Virus record (IMG/VR): IMGVR_UViG_3300034010_001074
Location: 1-34,331 of that record
DNA: 34,331 nucleotides
Source of the DNA: a virus
Reading direction: 5' to 3' (one strand)
A program made the position numbers and the translations under genes. Positions 14,751-23,787 of this stretch are shown here, in pieces. The notes under the pieces were generated by a model that searched no databases, was not told the origin of the DNA, and was given only the letters and a program-made list of their open reading frames with translations. Within the stretch, counting starts at the first letter, position 1, and the number at the start of each line of letters is the position of its first letter.

Positions 14751-15746
14751 ATGATGTCAGTTAATTTTACTTCTTTGCCTTTGCAAAACCAAGTTTTTTA
14801 TGACCGTGGTTTGCTTGAGCGTAGCATCCCCCATTTGGCGTTTATGAAAGCCGCCCAAAAGAAGCCTCTTAAGAATCGTCAAGGTAAGTCAATTAACTTC
14901 AGACGTTACCCTTCTTTGGCGGTTTCTACCACTCCATTGACTGAAGCCACGACTCCTTCAGCTGCTTCGCTGACGCAAAATGAAGTTTCCGCATCCGTTA
15001 ATGGGTACGGAAATTATGTGTCTTATAGTGATTTTATTGATTATGCTGGTATTGATAACAACGTTTTGGCTGCTACGCAAGTTCTTGGCGAAAACATGGC
15101 TCAAACCATTGATCAGTTACTTCGTTCTGTTGCGGTTACTGGTACAAACGTTCGCTTTGGTACTGGTGCAAACCGTAACTTGCAAAGCTCCGCTAATCCC
15201 TTGTCTCTTTCCTTGATTGAAAAAGCCGTTACTCAATTGCGTATTGATAATGCTCCTGTGTTTTATCCTCGTAAGGCGGACGGTTCCTCAAACACGCAAG
15301 GTTATTATTTGGGTATTATTCACCCTGCTGTTTTTTATGATTTGTTTGGCGATACTCGCATTCAAACCATGGTTCAGCATGTCGAATCTCAAGGCTTGCA
15401 TTCCTTTGAGGCTCCTGAACTTGGTGGGGTTATGTGGATTCAGTCCACCAACGCTCCCAAGTTTGCAGCAGCAGGGGCAGGCTCTCCGGCCGCCGATGTT
15501 TATGGCACTTTGATTTTTGGTAAAGATGCCTTTGCCTGTGTTGACCCTGCTTGGGTGGGTTCTGAACTCAACAAAGAAGGCTACAGCAATTCGGGTGCTG
15601 GCATTATTGTGAAGCCGTTAGGTAGTTCAGGATCGGACGACGCCCTAAACCAGCGTGGTTCTATCGGTTGGAAAACCTACATGGGTTCCGTGATTTTAGA
15701 CCAAACTCGTATGATTCGTATTGAAACAGGTACGGCGTTTGCCTAG
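14751..15746 (+). CDS. Major capsid protein, N4-gp56-like family
   Basis: A 331 aa protein. The N-terminus (LPLQNQVFYDRGLLERSIPH, then AQKKPLKNRQGKSINFRRYP and TTPLTEATTPS) closely follows the pattern of the N4-gp56 major capsid family. That family has an HK97-type fold and forms the icosahedral shell. The middle (YGNYVSYSDFIDYAGIDNNVL, then LGENMAQTIDQLLR) also matches the family's conserved region. Tandem ATGs exist at 14751 and 14754; the first is listed. Codon choice looks highly expressed. Scaffold upstream and head-tail genes downstream agree. Confidence 0.9.
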   Translation: MMSVNFTSLPLQNQVFYDRGLLERSIPHLAFMKAAQKKPLKNRQGKSINFRRYPSLAVSTTPLTEATTPSAASLTQNEVSASVNGYGNYVSYSDFIDYAGIDNNVLAATQVLGENMAQTIDQLLRSVAVTGTNVRFGTGANRNLQSSANPLSLSLIEKAVTQLRIDNAPVFYPRKADGSSNTQGYYLGIIHPAVFYDLFGDTRIQTMVQHVESQGLHSFEAPELGGVMWIQSTNAPKFAAAGAGSPAADVYGTLIFGKDAFACVDPAWVGSELNKEGYSNSGAGIIVKPLGSSGSDDALNQRGSIGWKTYMGSVILDQTRMIRIETGTAFA

Positions 15747-15757
15747 AAGGTGTCCTT

Positions 15758-16057
15758 ATGGCGATTTTAAAAGCCGATAAGCAAAGCATGGAAACCTTGG
15801 ATTCGTTTCGTTTGGAGCGTAAATCTAAGGTTTTCATTAAACCCAATCCTGAAACAGATACCTTTTTCGTGGATGTGGAAGGGAAAGGGCATAGCGTCGC
15901 ACATACTGTGCGTATGAATGGCATCCCCTTTAATATCTATTCAGGGGAGGAGCAGTGGGTTCCTCATTCCGTATTGGCGTTGGTTGAACAATGCCTAGTC
16001 GAAAATGTTGAACATTGCCCTGCTCCCAAAACAGGTCAATTGATAAGAAGTTTTTAA
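15758..16057 (+). CDS. Small head-region protein of unknown function
   Basis: A 99 aa protein behind GAAGGTG, 11 bases after the capsid stop. The sequence alternates short beta-like stretches (KVFIKPNPETDTFFVDVEG, then GIPFNIYSGEEQWVP) and ends with a short helix, suggesting a small beta-rich domain. No family is recognised. Position after the capsid gene makes a decoration or head-completion protein plausible, but nothing in the sequence proves it. Confidence 0.65.
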   Translation: MAILKADKQSMETLDSFRLERKSKVFIKPNPETDTFFVDVEGKGHSVAHTVRMNGIPFNIYSGEEQWVPHSVLALVEQCLVENVEHCPAPKTGQLIRSF

Positions 16058-16075
16058 CCAAAAAGGATTTTTGCT

Positions 16076-16525
16076 ATGTCAGAAGCCACTACCCCTAACC
16101 TTAAAGAGGAGCTTAAAGCCCTTGATGTTGAGAATAAGAAGCTTGTAAAGGCTTTGGATGAACTGCGTAAAGCCTATGAAGTTTTAGAGACTTCAAGCAA
16201 AGCCCTTGATGTTGAGAATAAGAAGCTGGTTGAGTCCGAAAAATCCCTTAAAGGTCAATTAGAAGAAGCAGTCACTCAATTGACGACGTTAAAAAAAGAC
16301 ACCCCAACACCTGTTAAAGAAGGCTTTAAGCGTATTTATATTCCTAACGATAATCGTTTAAGTGGTGAAATCTACAACGGTAAAAAAACCCTTCTTGTGC
16401 AAATTGGAGCCGTTAAAGAGTACTTTGAACTAGGTAAACAGCATGATGTAAGCGAAGATGTTTACTCTATCTTGGCTGATTTGCTTTCTCATTACGATTT
16501 GTTAGATGTAAAAAAAGAAGGTTAA
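16076..16525 (+). CDS. Coiled-coil structural protein with internal four-heptad duplication
   Basis: A 149 aa protein. Residues about 8-75 form a strong coiled coil containing ALDVENKKLV twice (15-24 and 43-52), exactly 28 residues apart. The C-terminal half (about 80-145) is a compact domain of unknown type (FKRIYIPNDNRLSGEIYNGK and onward). It lies between capsid and adaptor genes, so a head or neck component is likely. It could also be a trimeric fibre, as coiled coils plus a C-terminal knob are common in such proteins. The duplication is seen at the DNA level too. Confidence 0.65.
   Translation: MSEATTPNLKEELKALDVENKKLVKALDELRKAYEVLETSSKALDVENKKLVESEKSLKGQLEEAVTQLTTLKKDTPTPVKEGFKRIYIPNDNRLSGEIYNGKKTLLVQIGAVKEYFELGKQHDVSEDVYSILADLLSHYDLLDVKKEG
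16115..16227 (+). repeat. 29-bp direct repeat, offset 84 bp, inside coiled-coil gene
   Basis: The 29 bases at 16115-16143 recur without mismatch at 16199-16227. The 84-base offset equals 28 codons, four heptads, so coiled-coil register is kept. Identity at synonymous positions implies a recent duplication or ongoing recombination. Confidence 0.9.
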
Positions 16526-16528
16526 GCC

Positions 16529-17182
16529 GTGGCAAAACGTACCGCCTTGGAATTATGCAAAAGTGCTTACAGAACCGCCAATCTCGAAGGGGAATTGAGC
16601 GGTTTTAGCACTGTGTATGACTGGCCGTATAGTTTAGCCCTTGATGCCATTAACGACACCTTGCGTGAATTGAATCGTTTAGGCTCTTTTGACTTTATGC
16701 GTCGTGAGGTTTCGTTGCCTTATGGGGTTTCCACGTATCAATATGATTTGGAAGCCTTAGGCGTTTCTCCTCAACGAATTGACAATCTTTGTGAGAAGGA
16801 CACTGGACGGTTAATAGATCAGGTAGAATGGACGGCTTTTGTCAAAGCTTACAGACGTCAAGCCGTTTCCACTGGGCAGGTTGTGGCGTATGCCAAGCAA
16901 GGCAATTCTTTAGAACTTAATGCTGTTCCTGAAAGCGATAAAGAATTGACGCTTTGGTATTTCGCCGATTTGCCTTTGGTGACATCTGCTGATCAGATTC
17001 TGCCATGGCCTGAATCACATGAAGATGTTTTGGTTCTTGGTATCCGAAAATATATCTTGCTTTCCATGGGACGCTCTGAAGCGAATGACCTTTTCGCCCT
17101 ATTTGAAAAGGGAGCGTCTTCATTGCTTGTGGAGATTAAAAAAGATCGTGGCATCCCTCGTGTCATGCCGAGGGCGTTCTAA
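16529..17182 (+). CDS. Putative head-tail adaptor protein
   Basis: A 217 aa protein with a GTG start at 16529 behind GAAGG. An N-terminal helical segment (ALELCKSAYRTANLEGELSG, then LALDAINDTLRELNRLG) is followed by a mixed beta region and a C-terminal helical part. This resembles podovirus adaptor or tail tubular A-type proteins (T7 gp11/P22 gp4 position) that dock under the portal. Its TAA overlaps the next ATG by one base, tying it to the nozzle gene. The functional call is from position and general architecture. Confidence 0.65.
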   Translation: MAKRTALELCKSAYRTANLEGELSGFSTVYDWPYSLALDAINDTLRELNRLGSFDFMRREVSLPYGVSTYQYDLEALGVSPQRIDNLCEKDTGRLIDQVEWTAFVKAYRRQAVSTGQVVAYAKQGNSLELNAVPESDKELTLWYFADLPLVTSADQILPWPESHEDVLVLGIRKYILLSMGRSEANDLFALFEKGASSLLVEIKKDRGIPRVMPRAF

Positions 17183-18771
17183 TGGCAACCAAGAAAAGCG
17201 GTTTGGAACAATTTCAGTTGATGCCTATTACTGGTGGGATTCAAGAGATGACCACTGAAGGGTTTTTGGCTAAGCCTGACGCAAAAACAGGCAATGGTTC
17301 AGAAGTTCGCAATCTTGAAAACTTTGAATTGACACAATCAGGTGGCTTGAAAAAGGTGGGTGGGATCACACAATTAGGAGCTACGTTGGACGGTGCGATT
17401 CAAGGGTTATTTGTGTACAAGGGATCACGCTACGCCATTGCAAAAGGCATTATTTACCAGTACAAAAATAAAGTATGGACGAATATCACCAGCGGTTTAA
17501 GTGAAACAGGTTCGATCCATACCAGCCTTATAGATGAGCTAGTCATCCTTTGTGATGGCGTCAATAAGCCTTTTACGTTTGATGGTGTTTCTTTGGTGGC
17601 ACTGGCTCCCACGTTGACACTCATGGGTGGAAAGCAATCGTTAGGGTATCACAACCGCCTTTGGTATTTTAGCGACACGCAGGACACCAGCCGTGTGTTC
17701 TATTCGGACGTTTTAGATATTGATACTGGCTATGATGTTGGTTTTATTGCTTGTGGGTTAAATGACGGTCAAAAGATTACCGCCATTTTTCCGTTTTTTA
17801 TTCCGCTAAGTATGCAGCCTGCCATTTTAGTTGGTAAAACAAATAGCGTGGGTTTGATAACAGGTCTAGGCACTCCTGAAAGCCCTTATCGGTATGATGT
17901 TTTGAATAGCGATATAGGCATGGTGGGAGCCTCTGCTTTTGTTCAGTATGGACAGAATTGTGCTTATTTAACTGGGGCAGGCGTGGCGACGTATATAGGT
18001 GATAAGCAGTATGGCAACTTGATTCAGTCCTATTTAAGTGCTTCCGTTGAGAAGAGTTTTTTAACTCGAGTAAACTTTAGTCTGTTGGAAAATGCGTTGG
18101 CTTGGTATGAGCCTAAGAAGCGACGCATTAGTTTTGCGTTTACTGAAAAAGGCTACACTAAAAACAATGTTATTTGGCATTATGACGTTCAGTTTGAAGC
18201 GTGGTATAAAGAACGTTTTCCTAACACAATAGGCAAAAAAGGCATTACTGCCGTTTATGTAGCAGAAGACGGCGAACGTCTTCATGGAGATTCGATCGGT
18301 CGAGTGTGTGTGCAAAATGATTTTGCTTACAACGTTTTGGGGCAAGACATCACCTGTGTACTTGAAACGGACAGCATTATCACTGGTGGGGATATTCTCA
18401 ACAAAACGATTCGTCAATGTGACTGGACGTTTGAAAGTAACGGTGTTTCAAGCGTCTTGATTGAAACCTTTTTAGAGTATGGCAACAAAATCGGTAATTC
18501 TTACCCCTTAACCTTGGTTTCACCGAATAATACCTATACGACAAGTCGCCCCATTTGGGGACAGTCTGCTTTTGGTACGCAGGAAGCACGAGACATTAAA
18601 GGTTCAAAATATGGCAAAGCACGATATAGTGCATCGCCTATTGTGCGAAAAACCATTTATCCCGCTGGGCATTCATGCAGTATTAAGTACCGCTTGACGC
18701 ACAAAAGCAAAACCGCTGGATTCAGTATCAGGAATATGAACATGCTCTATGAAGCATCAGGCTGGAGGTAG
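17182..18771 (+). CDS. Tail nozzle/stabilisation protein
   Basis: A 529 aa beta-rich protein following the adaptor with a TAATG overlap. Repeated strands with aromatic residues (GLFVYKGSRYAIAKGIIYQY, NRLWYFSDTQDTSRVFYSD, NNVIWHYDVQFEAWYKE) suggest a beta-propeller like P22 gp10 or T7 gp12 nozzle proteins, which seal and extend the short tail. The opening VRNLENFELTQSGGLKKVGG motif is typical of such proteins. It is placed between adaptor and tail fibres, as expected. Confidence 0.75.
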   Translation: MATKKSGLEQFQLMPITGGIQEMTTEGFLAKPDAKTGNGSEVRNLENFELTQSGGLKKVGGITQLGATLDGAIQGLFVYKGSRYAIAKGIIYQYKNKVWTNITSGLSETGSIHTSLIDELVILCDGVNKPFTFDGVSLVALAPTLTLMGGKQSLGYHNRLWYFSDTQDTSRVFYSDVLDIDTGYDVGFIACGLNDGQKITAIFPFFIPLSMQPAILVGKTNSVGLITGLGTPESPYRYDVLNSDIGMVGASAFVQYGQNCAYLTGAGVATYIGDKQYGNLIQSYLSASVEKSFLTRVNFSLLENALAWYEPKKRRISFAFTEKGYTKNNVIWHYDVQFEAWYKERFPNTIGKKGITAVYVAEDGERLHGDSIGRVCVQNDFAYNVLGQDITCVLETDSIITGGDILNKTIRQCDWTFESNGVSSVLIETFLEYGNKIGNSYPLTLVSPNNTYTTSRPIWGQSAFGTQEARDIKGSKYGKARYSASPIVRKTIYPAGHSCSIKYRLTHKSKTAGFSIRNMNMLYEASGWR

Positions 18772-18774
18772 CAC

Positions 18775-19941
18775 ATGACTTTTGAAGAGATTGAACGCTT
18801 AAGGCTCCCACAGATCCAAAATGGACTTGAAATCAATGCCGATGACATCAACGCCGAGTTTGATCAATTGGTTGATCAAAGCAATGAACATTATACTGAA
18901 ATTGTGGGAGTTAAAGCAAAAGCAAACTCTTTGGCGAATTATTTAGGCGATTTGACGGCTTCAGGCGGTGCTATTTCATCAAGCCCTGTTGGGTTGACGC
19001 TGCCTTTGGCAGATGGTTTTGAGGTGACGTTTCGATTGACAACGCAAGTCGCCACTGGTACGGCGTTAAGTCTTAACTTAGGCGGTGCTGGAGCATGGAA
19101 CATCTTGGCACAGAGCGGTCAAATCATGCGTGGTGAAGACATCAAAGCGAATGAAGTTTTAAAGCTTGTTAAGCGTGGCACGAATTGGCACGAAATGAAC
19201 AGTGGAAGAGGCTTGTTTCCTGAAGGCTACATCAATATGCCTGCTCCCACATACAGTACAGCCAGAAGAGTGGCAATTAACGGAACGGCATCTTTAGCAA
19301 GTGCTGACGGATCTTTGAATATCCGTATTTTTGGAAACAAGCTGCTTGATTTAGACGTGGTGGGTTTAGGTGGACGTGCACACGCCGTTTCCTTGTCGCC
19401 GAATACTTGGTATTATGCCTACGCCGTTTCATTGGCGGACGGAACAAGTCAGGATTACGCATGGAGTACCAGTGACTCTCAAAGCACTTTGACGATTGGA
19501 GGCGTTTCTTACAAGGCACGTCAAATCCCTTTAGCCGTTCGGACGGATGCGTCTTCAAACATCCTACCTTTCTACATGGTTTCTTGGGAGGGGCGTAGTT
19601 CACATACACGTTATTCAACACAATTAAACGGAACCAACGCAGGCTTAGCTGGCAGTCCGACTTTAATCGGGTTAGTTTCTAGTGGGACTTATTCTGCCTT
19701 TTCACTTGCTTCTTTTGTCCCCCCTCCGTCAAGAGTAGGCACGTTATTTGTCTACTCTAGAGGTGGTGGTGGTGTTTTGTTTCGCACAACAGGGGATACA
19801 AACGAATACATCTACGATTTAGCTGGGGCAGTACAGTCAAGAGAATTAACTATCCTCACTGATAGCAGCCAAAGTATTGACGCACGAGTCACAGTCAATG
19901 GAGTTGACCTAGCCGTCACAGGCTACACAATCAATTTATAA
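18775..19941 (+). CDS. Tail fibre or fibre-anchor protein
   Basis: A 388 aa protein behind GGAGG. The N-terminus is helical (residues 1-55). A fibre-type module follows with TLPLADGFEVTFRLTTQ, LSLNLGGAGAWNI and RGTNWHEMNSG, a pattern frequent in phage tail fibres. The C-terminal half is Ser/Gly/Thr-rich beta sequence. It probably attaches to the nozzle and contributes to host binding. The family is not identified precisely. Confidence 0.7.
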   Translation: MTFEEIERLRLPQIQNGLEINADDINAEFDQLVDQSNEHYTEIVGVKAKANSLANYLGDLTASGGAISSSPVGLTLPLADGFEVTFRLTTQVATGTALSLNLGGAGAWNILAQSGQIMRGEDIKANEVLKLVKRGTNWHEMNSGRGLFPEGYINMPAPTYSTARRVAINGTASLASADGSLNIRIFGNKLLDLDVVGLGGRAHAVSLSPNTWYYAYAVSLADGTSQDYAWSTSDSQSTLTIGGVSYKARQIPLAVRTDASSNILPFYMVSWEGRSSHTRYSTQLNGTNAGLAGSPTLIGLVSSGTYSAFSLASFVPPPSRVGTLFVYSRGGGGVLFRTTGDTNEYIYDLAGAVQSRELTILTDSSQSIDARVTVNGVDLAVTGYTINL

Positions 19942-19951
19942 GGAGTTCATC

Positions 19952-20323
19952 ATGCCCTATTACGCATTCACTAATTTTGATGAAGAAAACGCCACCTACA
20001 CAGGCTTTCGTATGGTAGAAGCCGACTGGGAGCTAGGCGAGAATGAAACGCTGGTTGAGGCGGATTCCCTCGACGGCTACACCGAAGCCGTACCCAACTT
20101 ACCGAAGACCCCTCAAGAAAAGCTTCAGGAGCTAACAGCGTTGATTCTAACACTAGACAACGCCACGCAAAAAGAGTTTCTTCCTACTTCAAGAGATGTC
20201 TTTGTGGTGCTTCAAGCAGGCAATGTCAGCCTTGCCGTTGATATTGTTGAAGATGTCGATGTCACAGGCGACGCCAACAAAGAAGCCCTTAAGAACGCCA
20301 TACTTGAAATTTTGAACAGTTAA
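19952..20323 (+). CDS. Small tail-region protein, possible fibre assembly factor
   Basis: A 123 aa acidic protein behind AAGGAG. A short aromatic N-terminal domain (MPYYAFTNFDEENATYTGFR) is followed by helices (TPQEKLQELTALILTL). Position between two fibre genes and an acidic character suggest a fibre chaperone or a small fibre accessory part. No family motif was recognised. Confidence 0.55.
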   Translation: MPYYAFTNFDEENATYTGFRMVEADWELGENETLVEADSLDGYTEAVPNLPKTPQEKLQELTALILTLDNATQKEFLPTSRDVFVVLQAGNVSLAVDIVEDVDVTGDANKEALKNAILEILNS

Positions 20324-20343
20324 GCACAGAAAAGGAGACAAAA

Positions 20344-20586
20344 ATGCCATCCGCAATTTGCACAAGTCTAAACACTACATTTACTCCACAAGTAGGGGCA
20401 TTTAACATTCAGGTCACTCGAGATGTTGCTGTCCTTGAAAGAAAACAAATTGGTGCTACTGATTGGGCAAAAGTGGGAACCATTGACCCTAGAGAGCAAA
20501 CTGCTTTTATTGTGGACAATCCCATTTCAGGGGCTCAATATCGCTTTACGTCAACAGGAAACCCAACGGTACAGGCGGATCAATAA
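20344..20586 (+). CDS. Small beta-rich tail protein
   Basis: An 80 aa protein behind AAAAGGAG. Its pattern of alternating strands (FTPQVGAFNIQVTRDVAVLE, then WAKVGTIDPREQTAFIV and GAQYRFTSTG) reads as a single beta-sandwich domain, similar in feel to small tail or fibre-linker proteins. The TAA overlaps the ATG of the large fibre gene by one base, so the two are probably made together. Confidence 0.6.
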   Translation: MPSAICTSLNTTFTPQVGAFNIQVTRDVAVLERKQIGATDWAKVGTIDPREQTAFIVDNPISGAQYRFTSTGNPTVQADQ

Positions 20587-23312
20587 TGCTACGTTCAGGT
20601 TTAAGAAGTCCAATTGCTCCCACATCTTATGGTGGAAGCAGTTCCCCTATCATCAAAAATGCCATTGCCTTAACACAATCGGCGTACAACGCCCTTGTGA
20701 CAGCGGGGACGGTTGACCCTACGACGGAATACACCATTTTGGCGTCAAGCCCTGCGACGTTGCCAGCATCGGCGACTAAGGTATACTATAACGGCACGAT
20801 CCGTTATGAAGTCGGCTTGCCTGTAAATACGGTGGCTCCTTCTATTAGCTCTATAGGGGATGTCGTTTCTGTTGGGACGGTCTTCACTAGGACAACTGGT
20901 ACATGGACAAATACGCCCTCATCTTACGCCACAAAATGGCAACGATTCGATGGCACTAATTGGGTTGATATTGGTGGAGCCACAGGGTCTACCTATACCA
21001 CGACTGGATCGGATGCCGATAAAAATATCCGATGTGTCGTTACCGCTTCAAATGGTGGGGGTGCAGGAACCCCTGCTAATAGTAATGTAATCGGTATCGT
21101 AGGAGTCCCAGTTATTGATACTGTTCCTGTAGCCGTCAAAACAAGTGCCACGGTGTACGATTGTGGTACAGGTGTTTGGATTGGTGCTGGAACGCTTACT
21201 TATGCTTATCAGTGGAAGCGGAACGGCACAAATATTTCAGGGGCTACATCCGCCACTTACAACCTTGTCCCAGCTGATTTTGGGGCAAGCATCACTTGTG
21301 CCGTCACGGCTTCAAACACTGGTGGGGCTGGGACACCTTCCACCAGTAACACACTTACCGCTGGCGACCCTTTAAATCAAGACGGTTTAATTGCTCTTTG
21401 GGATGCGTCTGATGCGAGTACAGAGACCGTTCAACTAAATCAGACTTTCACGTCTTCGGATGTCAACACGACATCTGGAAATCTTACGGTTACTTTACCC
21501 TTTGGGTATCACAATGCCGATCCTAACAGCGGTGGCAACTTGGCGACAGAAGTATTCTTTAGCACTACAGGGACATTACCAGCTCCTCTTGTGGCGAATA
21601 CCCCTTACTATATTCGTCAAAACTTGGCTGGCACGGAGTATGAGGTATACCCAAAAAACAGCCCAACAGACGGCGGAACTATTCCATTCACCGTCCCTGA
21701 AGATTACATCCCCCCTTGTATGAACTTTCGCTTGGCGGTAAATAAAATTGCCATATCAACTGGTGGAACTGGAACACATACAGCGTTTACGAACCCACTA
21801 TTGACGAGAATCCCTAACCAGTCGTCTGTCAACATTACTTGGGAAAGAACAAGTGCCAATTACAATGACCGAGTAGAGTTATTGACTGCTGGAGATGGCA
21901 AGAAGTATCTTGATTTCAAAGGCGTGTTGGGTAAACTGATAAATGGTCAAACTACACTTGAGGGGGTTTCTAGGAAATTAGACACTGCCACCCCTTTAGG
22001 GGCGGAAACGGCTGCTTTTTGCGACCTGTTTAGAAATAAACGATTCTTTTACTTGACGTTTATTGGGGAGTGGGACGACGACTATATTATGGATTGTCGT
22101 AAGAATATACTATCCCCCAGTAATATCAACGTCAATGGAACAATAACCTACACAACCCATGGTTTCCCTAACGGATCAACTACAGGGGTTACAGAAGTAA
22201 GGTGTACGGCAACCGCAGGTTCAACACTACCTAGTGGGATGCCAGCGACCGCATACCTTCGTGCAGGTTTAACAAACTCAGGTAACACTTACACTCTTCA
22301 CCCTACAATGTCGGATGCACAGGCACGAACAAATACTATTACTTATGGTAATACTGGTAGTGGTAACTTCATCATCAATTCCAAGACTGATTACATGGGG
22401 GATACTTTTAACAGTTACCCCTTTGGATTAGACTTCCCTGTTAATTACAACCCTGCACAATCTCCGTCTAACGGCACGGCTGGGCAACGTCTAATTTCGT
22501 TCACGCAAGATCCTGGGTTTTATTTCAGCCCAAGTCTAATCGGACCAACCCCTGTTGAGACTGCTCTCAACAATGCGTCTACTGGGGTTACTGCGTCAAA
22601 CAAAGCAATATATGGGGTTTATGCTTCAACTAATAATGCCACCTATACAAATCAAGCTTACGTCTCCTACCCTGTTCGCTGTAGAACAAACGGCACTTAC
22701 CCCTTGCGTACAGACATTGGGGGTGGTGTACGATTAAACCCGAATACAACGTATTGGATGGTTCCCCGAGTTAACTCCTCTCGTGTTTGGTTGTTTGCGA
22801 CTAAGGCGGATGCTGATGCGTTTATTGCTACGAATCCAACCAGTACGAGTACCCCGAGCAACAGCATCACTTTAGACAATGCGGATTACTACGGACGTTT
22901 GAAATGGCATCTTGGAAATGATGGCACTTATGACGTTGTCAACATGGGGCAATCAAATATCATACCCATTCCACGTTGGGGGATAGTACCTTTGAGAAGA
23001 CGTGCTGTATTTACAAGAATTCTAGATTGTAATAATCCGTCTGAAACCTTTTGGACACAGTCACTTTACATGAATGGTACACCTATTTATGAGAATGCCT
23101 TAATGAACAATAGTGATGTTCGCTACAAGGGTCTGTTGACAGGGACGGATAAAGGAATAACAATGGTTATGGGAAGCCCTAGCCAAACTCACAAAGGGGC
23201 TAAGTTTAAGTTCTTTGGTGCATTGTTAGGGACATCCAACACCGACCCAACCAGCTCACTTAATGGTACGACGACGCCCTTGCTAATGAAGCAATTTAAC
23301 ATCACACCATAA
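20586..23312 (+). CDS. Large tail fibre/spike with two Ig-like domains
   Basis: A 908 aa receptor-binding candidate. Two Ig-like domains lie at about 80-170 (YATKWQRFDGTNWVDIGGAT, IRCVVTASN) and 173-257 (YAYQWKRNGTNISGATSATY, ITCAVTASN). After them, LIALWDASDAS opens a long Gly/Thr/Asn-rich beta region. It contains three loosely similar modules built as G-x-LP...Y-x-R/V...Y/LHP (near FFSTTGTLPAPLVANTPYYI, TAGSTLPSGMPATAYLRAG and VRLNPNTTYWMVPRVN). Phage Ig-like domains commonly bind cell-surface sugars. It is the last structural gene before lysis, consistent with the host-range determinant. Confidence 0.8.
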   Translation: MLRSGLRSPIAPTSYGGSSSPIIKNAIALTQSAYNALVTAGTVDPTTEYTILASSPATLPASATKVYYNGTIRYEVGLPVNTVAPSISSIGDVVSVGTVFTRTTGTWTNTPSSYATKWQRFDGTNWVDIGGATGSTYTTTGSDADKNIRCVVTASNGGGAGTPANSNVIGIVGVPVIDTVPVAVKTSATVYDCGTGVWIGAGTLTYAYQWKRNGTNISGATSATYNLVPADFGASITCAVTASNTGGAGTPSTSNTLTAGDPLNQDGLIALWDASDASTETVQLNQTFTSSDVNTTSGNLTVTLPFGYHNADPNSGGNLATEVFFSTTGTLPAPLVANTPYYIRQNLAGTEYEVYPKNSPTDGGTIPFTVPEDYIPPCMNFRLAVNKIAISTGGTGTHTAFTNPLLTRIPNQSSVNITWERTSANYNDRVELLTAGDGKKYLDFKGVLGKLINGQTTLEGVSRKLDTATPLGAETAAFCDLFRNKRFFYLTFIGEWDDDYIMDCRKNILSPSNINVNGTITYTTHGFPNGSTTGVTEVRCTATAGSTLPSGMPATAYLRAGLTNSGNTYTLHPTMSDAQARTNTITYGNTGSGNFIINSKTDYMGDTFNSYPFGLDFPVNYNPAQSPSNGTAGQRLISFTQDPGFYFSPSLIGPTPVETALNNASTGVTASNKAIYGVYASTNNATYTNQAYVSYPVRCRTNGTYPLRTDIGGGVRLNPNTTYWMVPRVNSSRVWLFATKADADAFIATNPTSTSTPSNSITLDNADYYGRLKWHLGNDGTYDVVNMGQSNIIPIPRWGIVPLRRRAVFTRILDCNNPSETFWTQSLYMNGTPIYENALMNNSDVRYKGLLTGTDKGITMVMGSPSQTHKGAKFKFFGALLGTSNTDPTSSLNGTTTPLLMKQFNITP

Positions 23313-23322
23313 GGAGGTAATC

Positions 23323-23637
23323 ATGGCCGCCGTTGAAGTCGATTTAAACCTAATTATTGGCGTTGTTGTCGCCCTTGTTGGTGGGCTTGTCTTCCTTTTT
23401 AAATTAGGGTGGAACTTTATAGGGCAGGAAATCGCCTCGATAAAACTAGATGCCACTACCGAAAAGAAGCTTTGTGCAGACAATGCCAAGCTTCAAAACC
23501 AGCGATACGACATTCAAAACCAGCGATACGATGAACTACAAAAATCATACGCCGATGTTCGTTATAAACTTGGATTACTCGAAGGAAGAGCAGAGGGAGT
23601 CCACCATGCGGAAATTGAAGTCCACCATTTGTCTTAG
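23323..23637 (+). CDS. Membrane/coiled-coil lysis protein (holin or inner-membrane spanin candidate)
   Basis: A 104 aa protein behind a near-ideal AAGGAGGT site. One N-terminal transmembrane helix (residues about 9-33, LIIGVVVALVGGLVFLFKLG) is followed by a periplasmic-type coiled coil (45-90) containing QNQRYD twice in tandem (58-63, 65-70). Membrane anchor plus coiled coil fits an Rz-like inner-membrane spanin; a single-helix holin is the alternative. The C-terminus is His/Glu-rich. A small gene begins inside its 3' end in another frame, as in Rz/Rz1 pairs, which slightly favours the spanin reading. Confidence 0.6.
   Translation: MAAVEVDLNLIIGVVVALVGGLVFLFKLGWNFIGQEIASIKLDATTEKKLCADNAKLQNQRYDIQNQRYDELQKSYADVRYKLGLLEGRAEGVHHAEIEVHHLS
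23492..23531 (+). repeat. Tandem 21-bp (one-heptad) repeat in lysis gene
   Basis: TTCAAAACCAGCGATACGA occurs at 23492-23510 and again at 23513-23531, an offset of 21 bases, seven codons. One coiled-coil heptad has been duplicated with no synonymous change. Confidence 0.9.
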
Positions 23638-23758
23638 CCTGCTTTGCTTAATAGCGTGGCTCGACGGATTGATGCTCATCGTGTGGGATAACTGCGAGAT
23701 CGACGACGTGCAACCTATGGCGATTGATTATTTCACTTTGGATCGTGAGATGTTATAA
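23606..23758 (+). CDS. Small membrane protein overlapping the upstream lysis gene
   Basis: A 50 aa protein, below usual gene-length cut-offs. GAGGGAG lies just upstream of ATG 23606, and the first 32 bases overlap the previous gene in another frame. The N-terminus MRKLKSTICLSLLCLIAWLDG has a positively charged start and a hydrophobic stretch, either a signal or a membrane anchor; the remainder is acidic. Two Cys lie in the hydrophobic part but neither is in a good lipobox, so an Rz1-type lipoprotein is possible but unproven. It could also be an antiholin. Confidence 0.55.
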   Translation: MRKLKSTICLSLLCLIAWLDGLMLIVWDNCEIDDVQPMAIDYFTLDREML

Positions 23759-23787
23759 GATACGTTACAAAATCAGGAGGATTGATT

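Noticed and set aside
20860-21723. A series of + frames within the Ig-containing fibre gene
   Set aside because: Out-of-frame readings of Thr/Ser/Gly-rich repeats; the long frame 20586-23312 has the family motifs and coupling.
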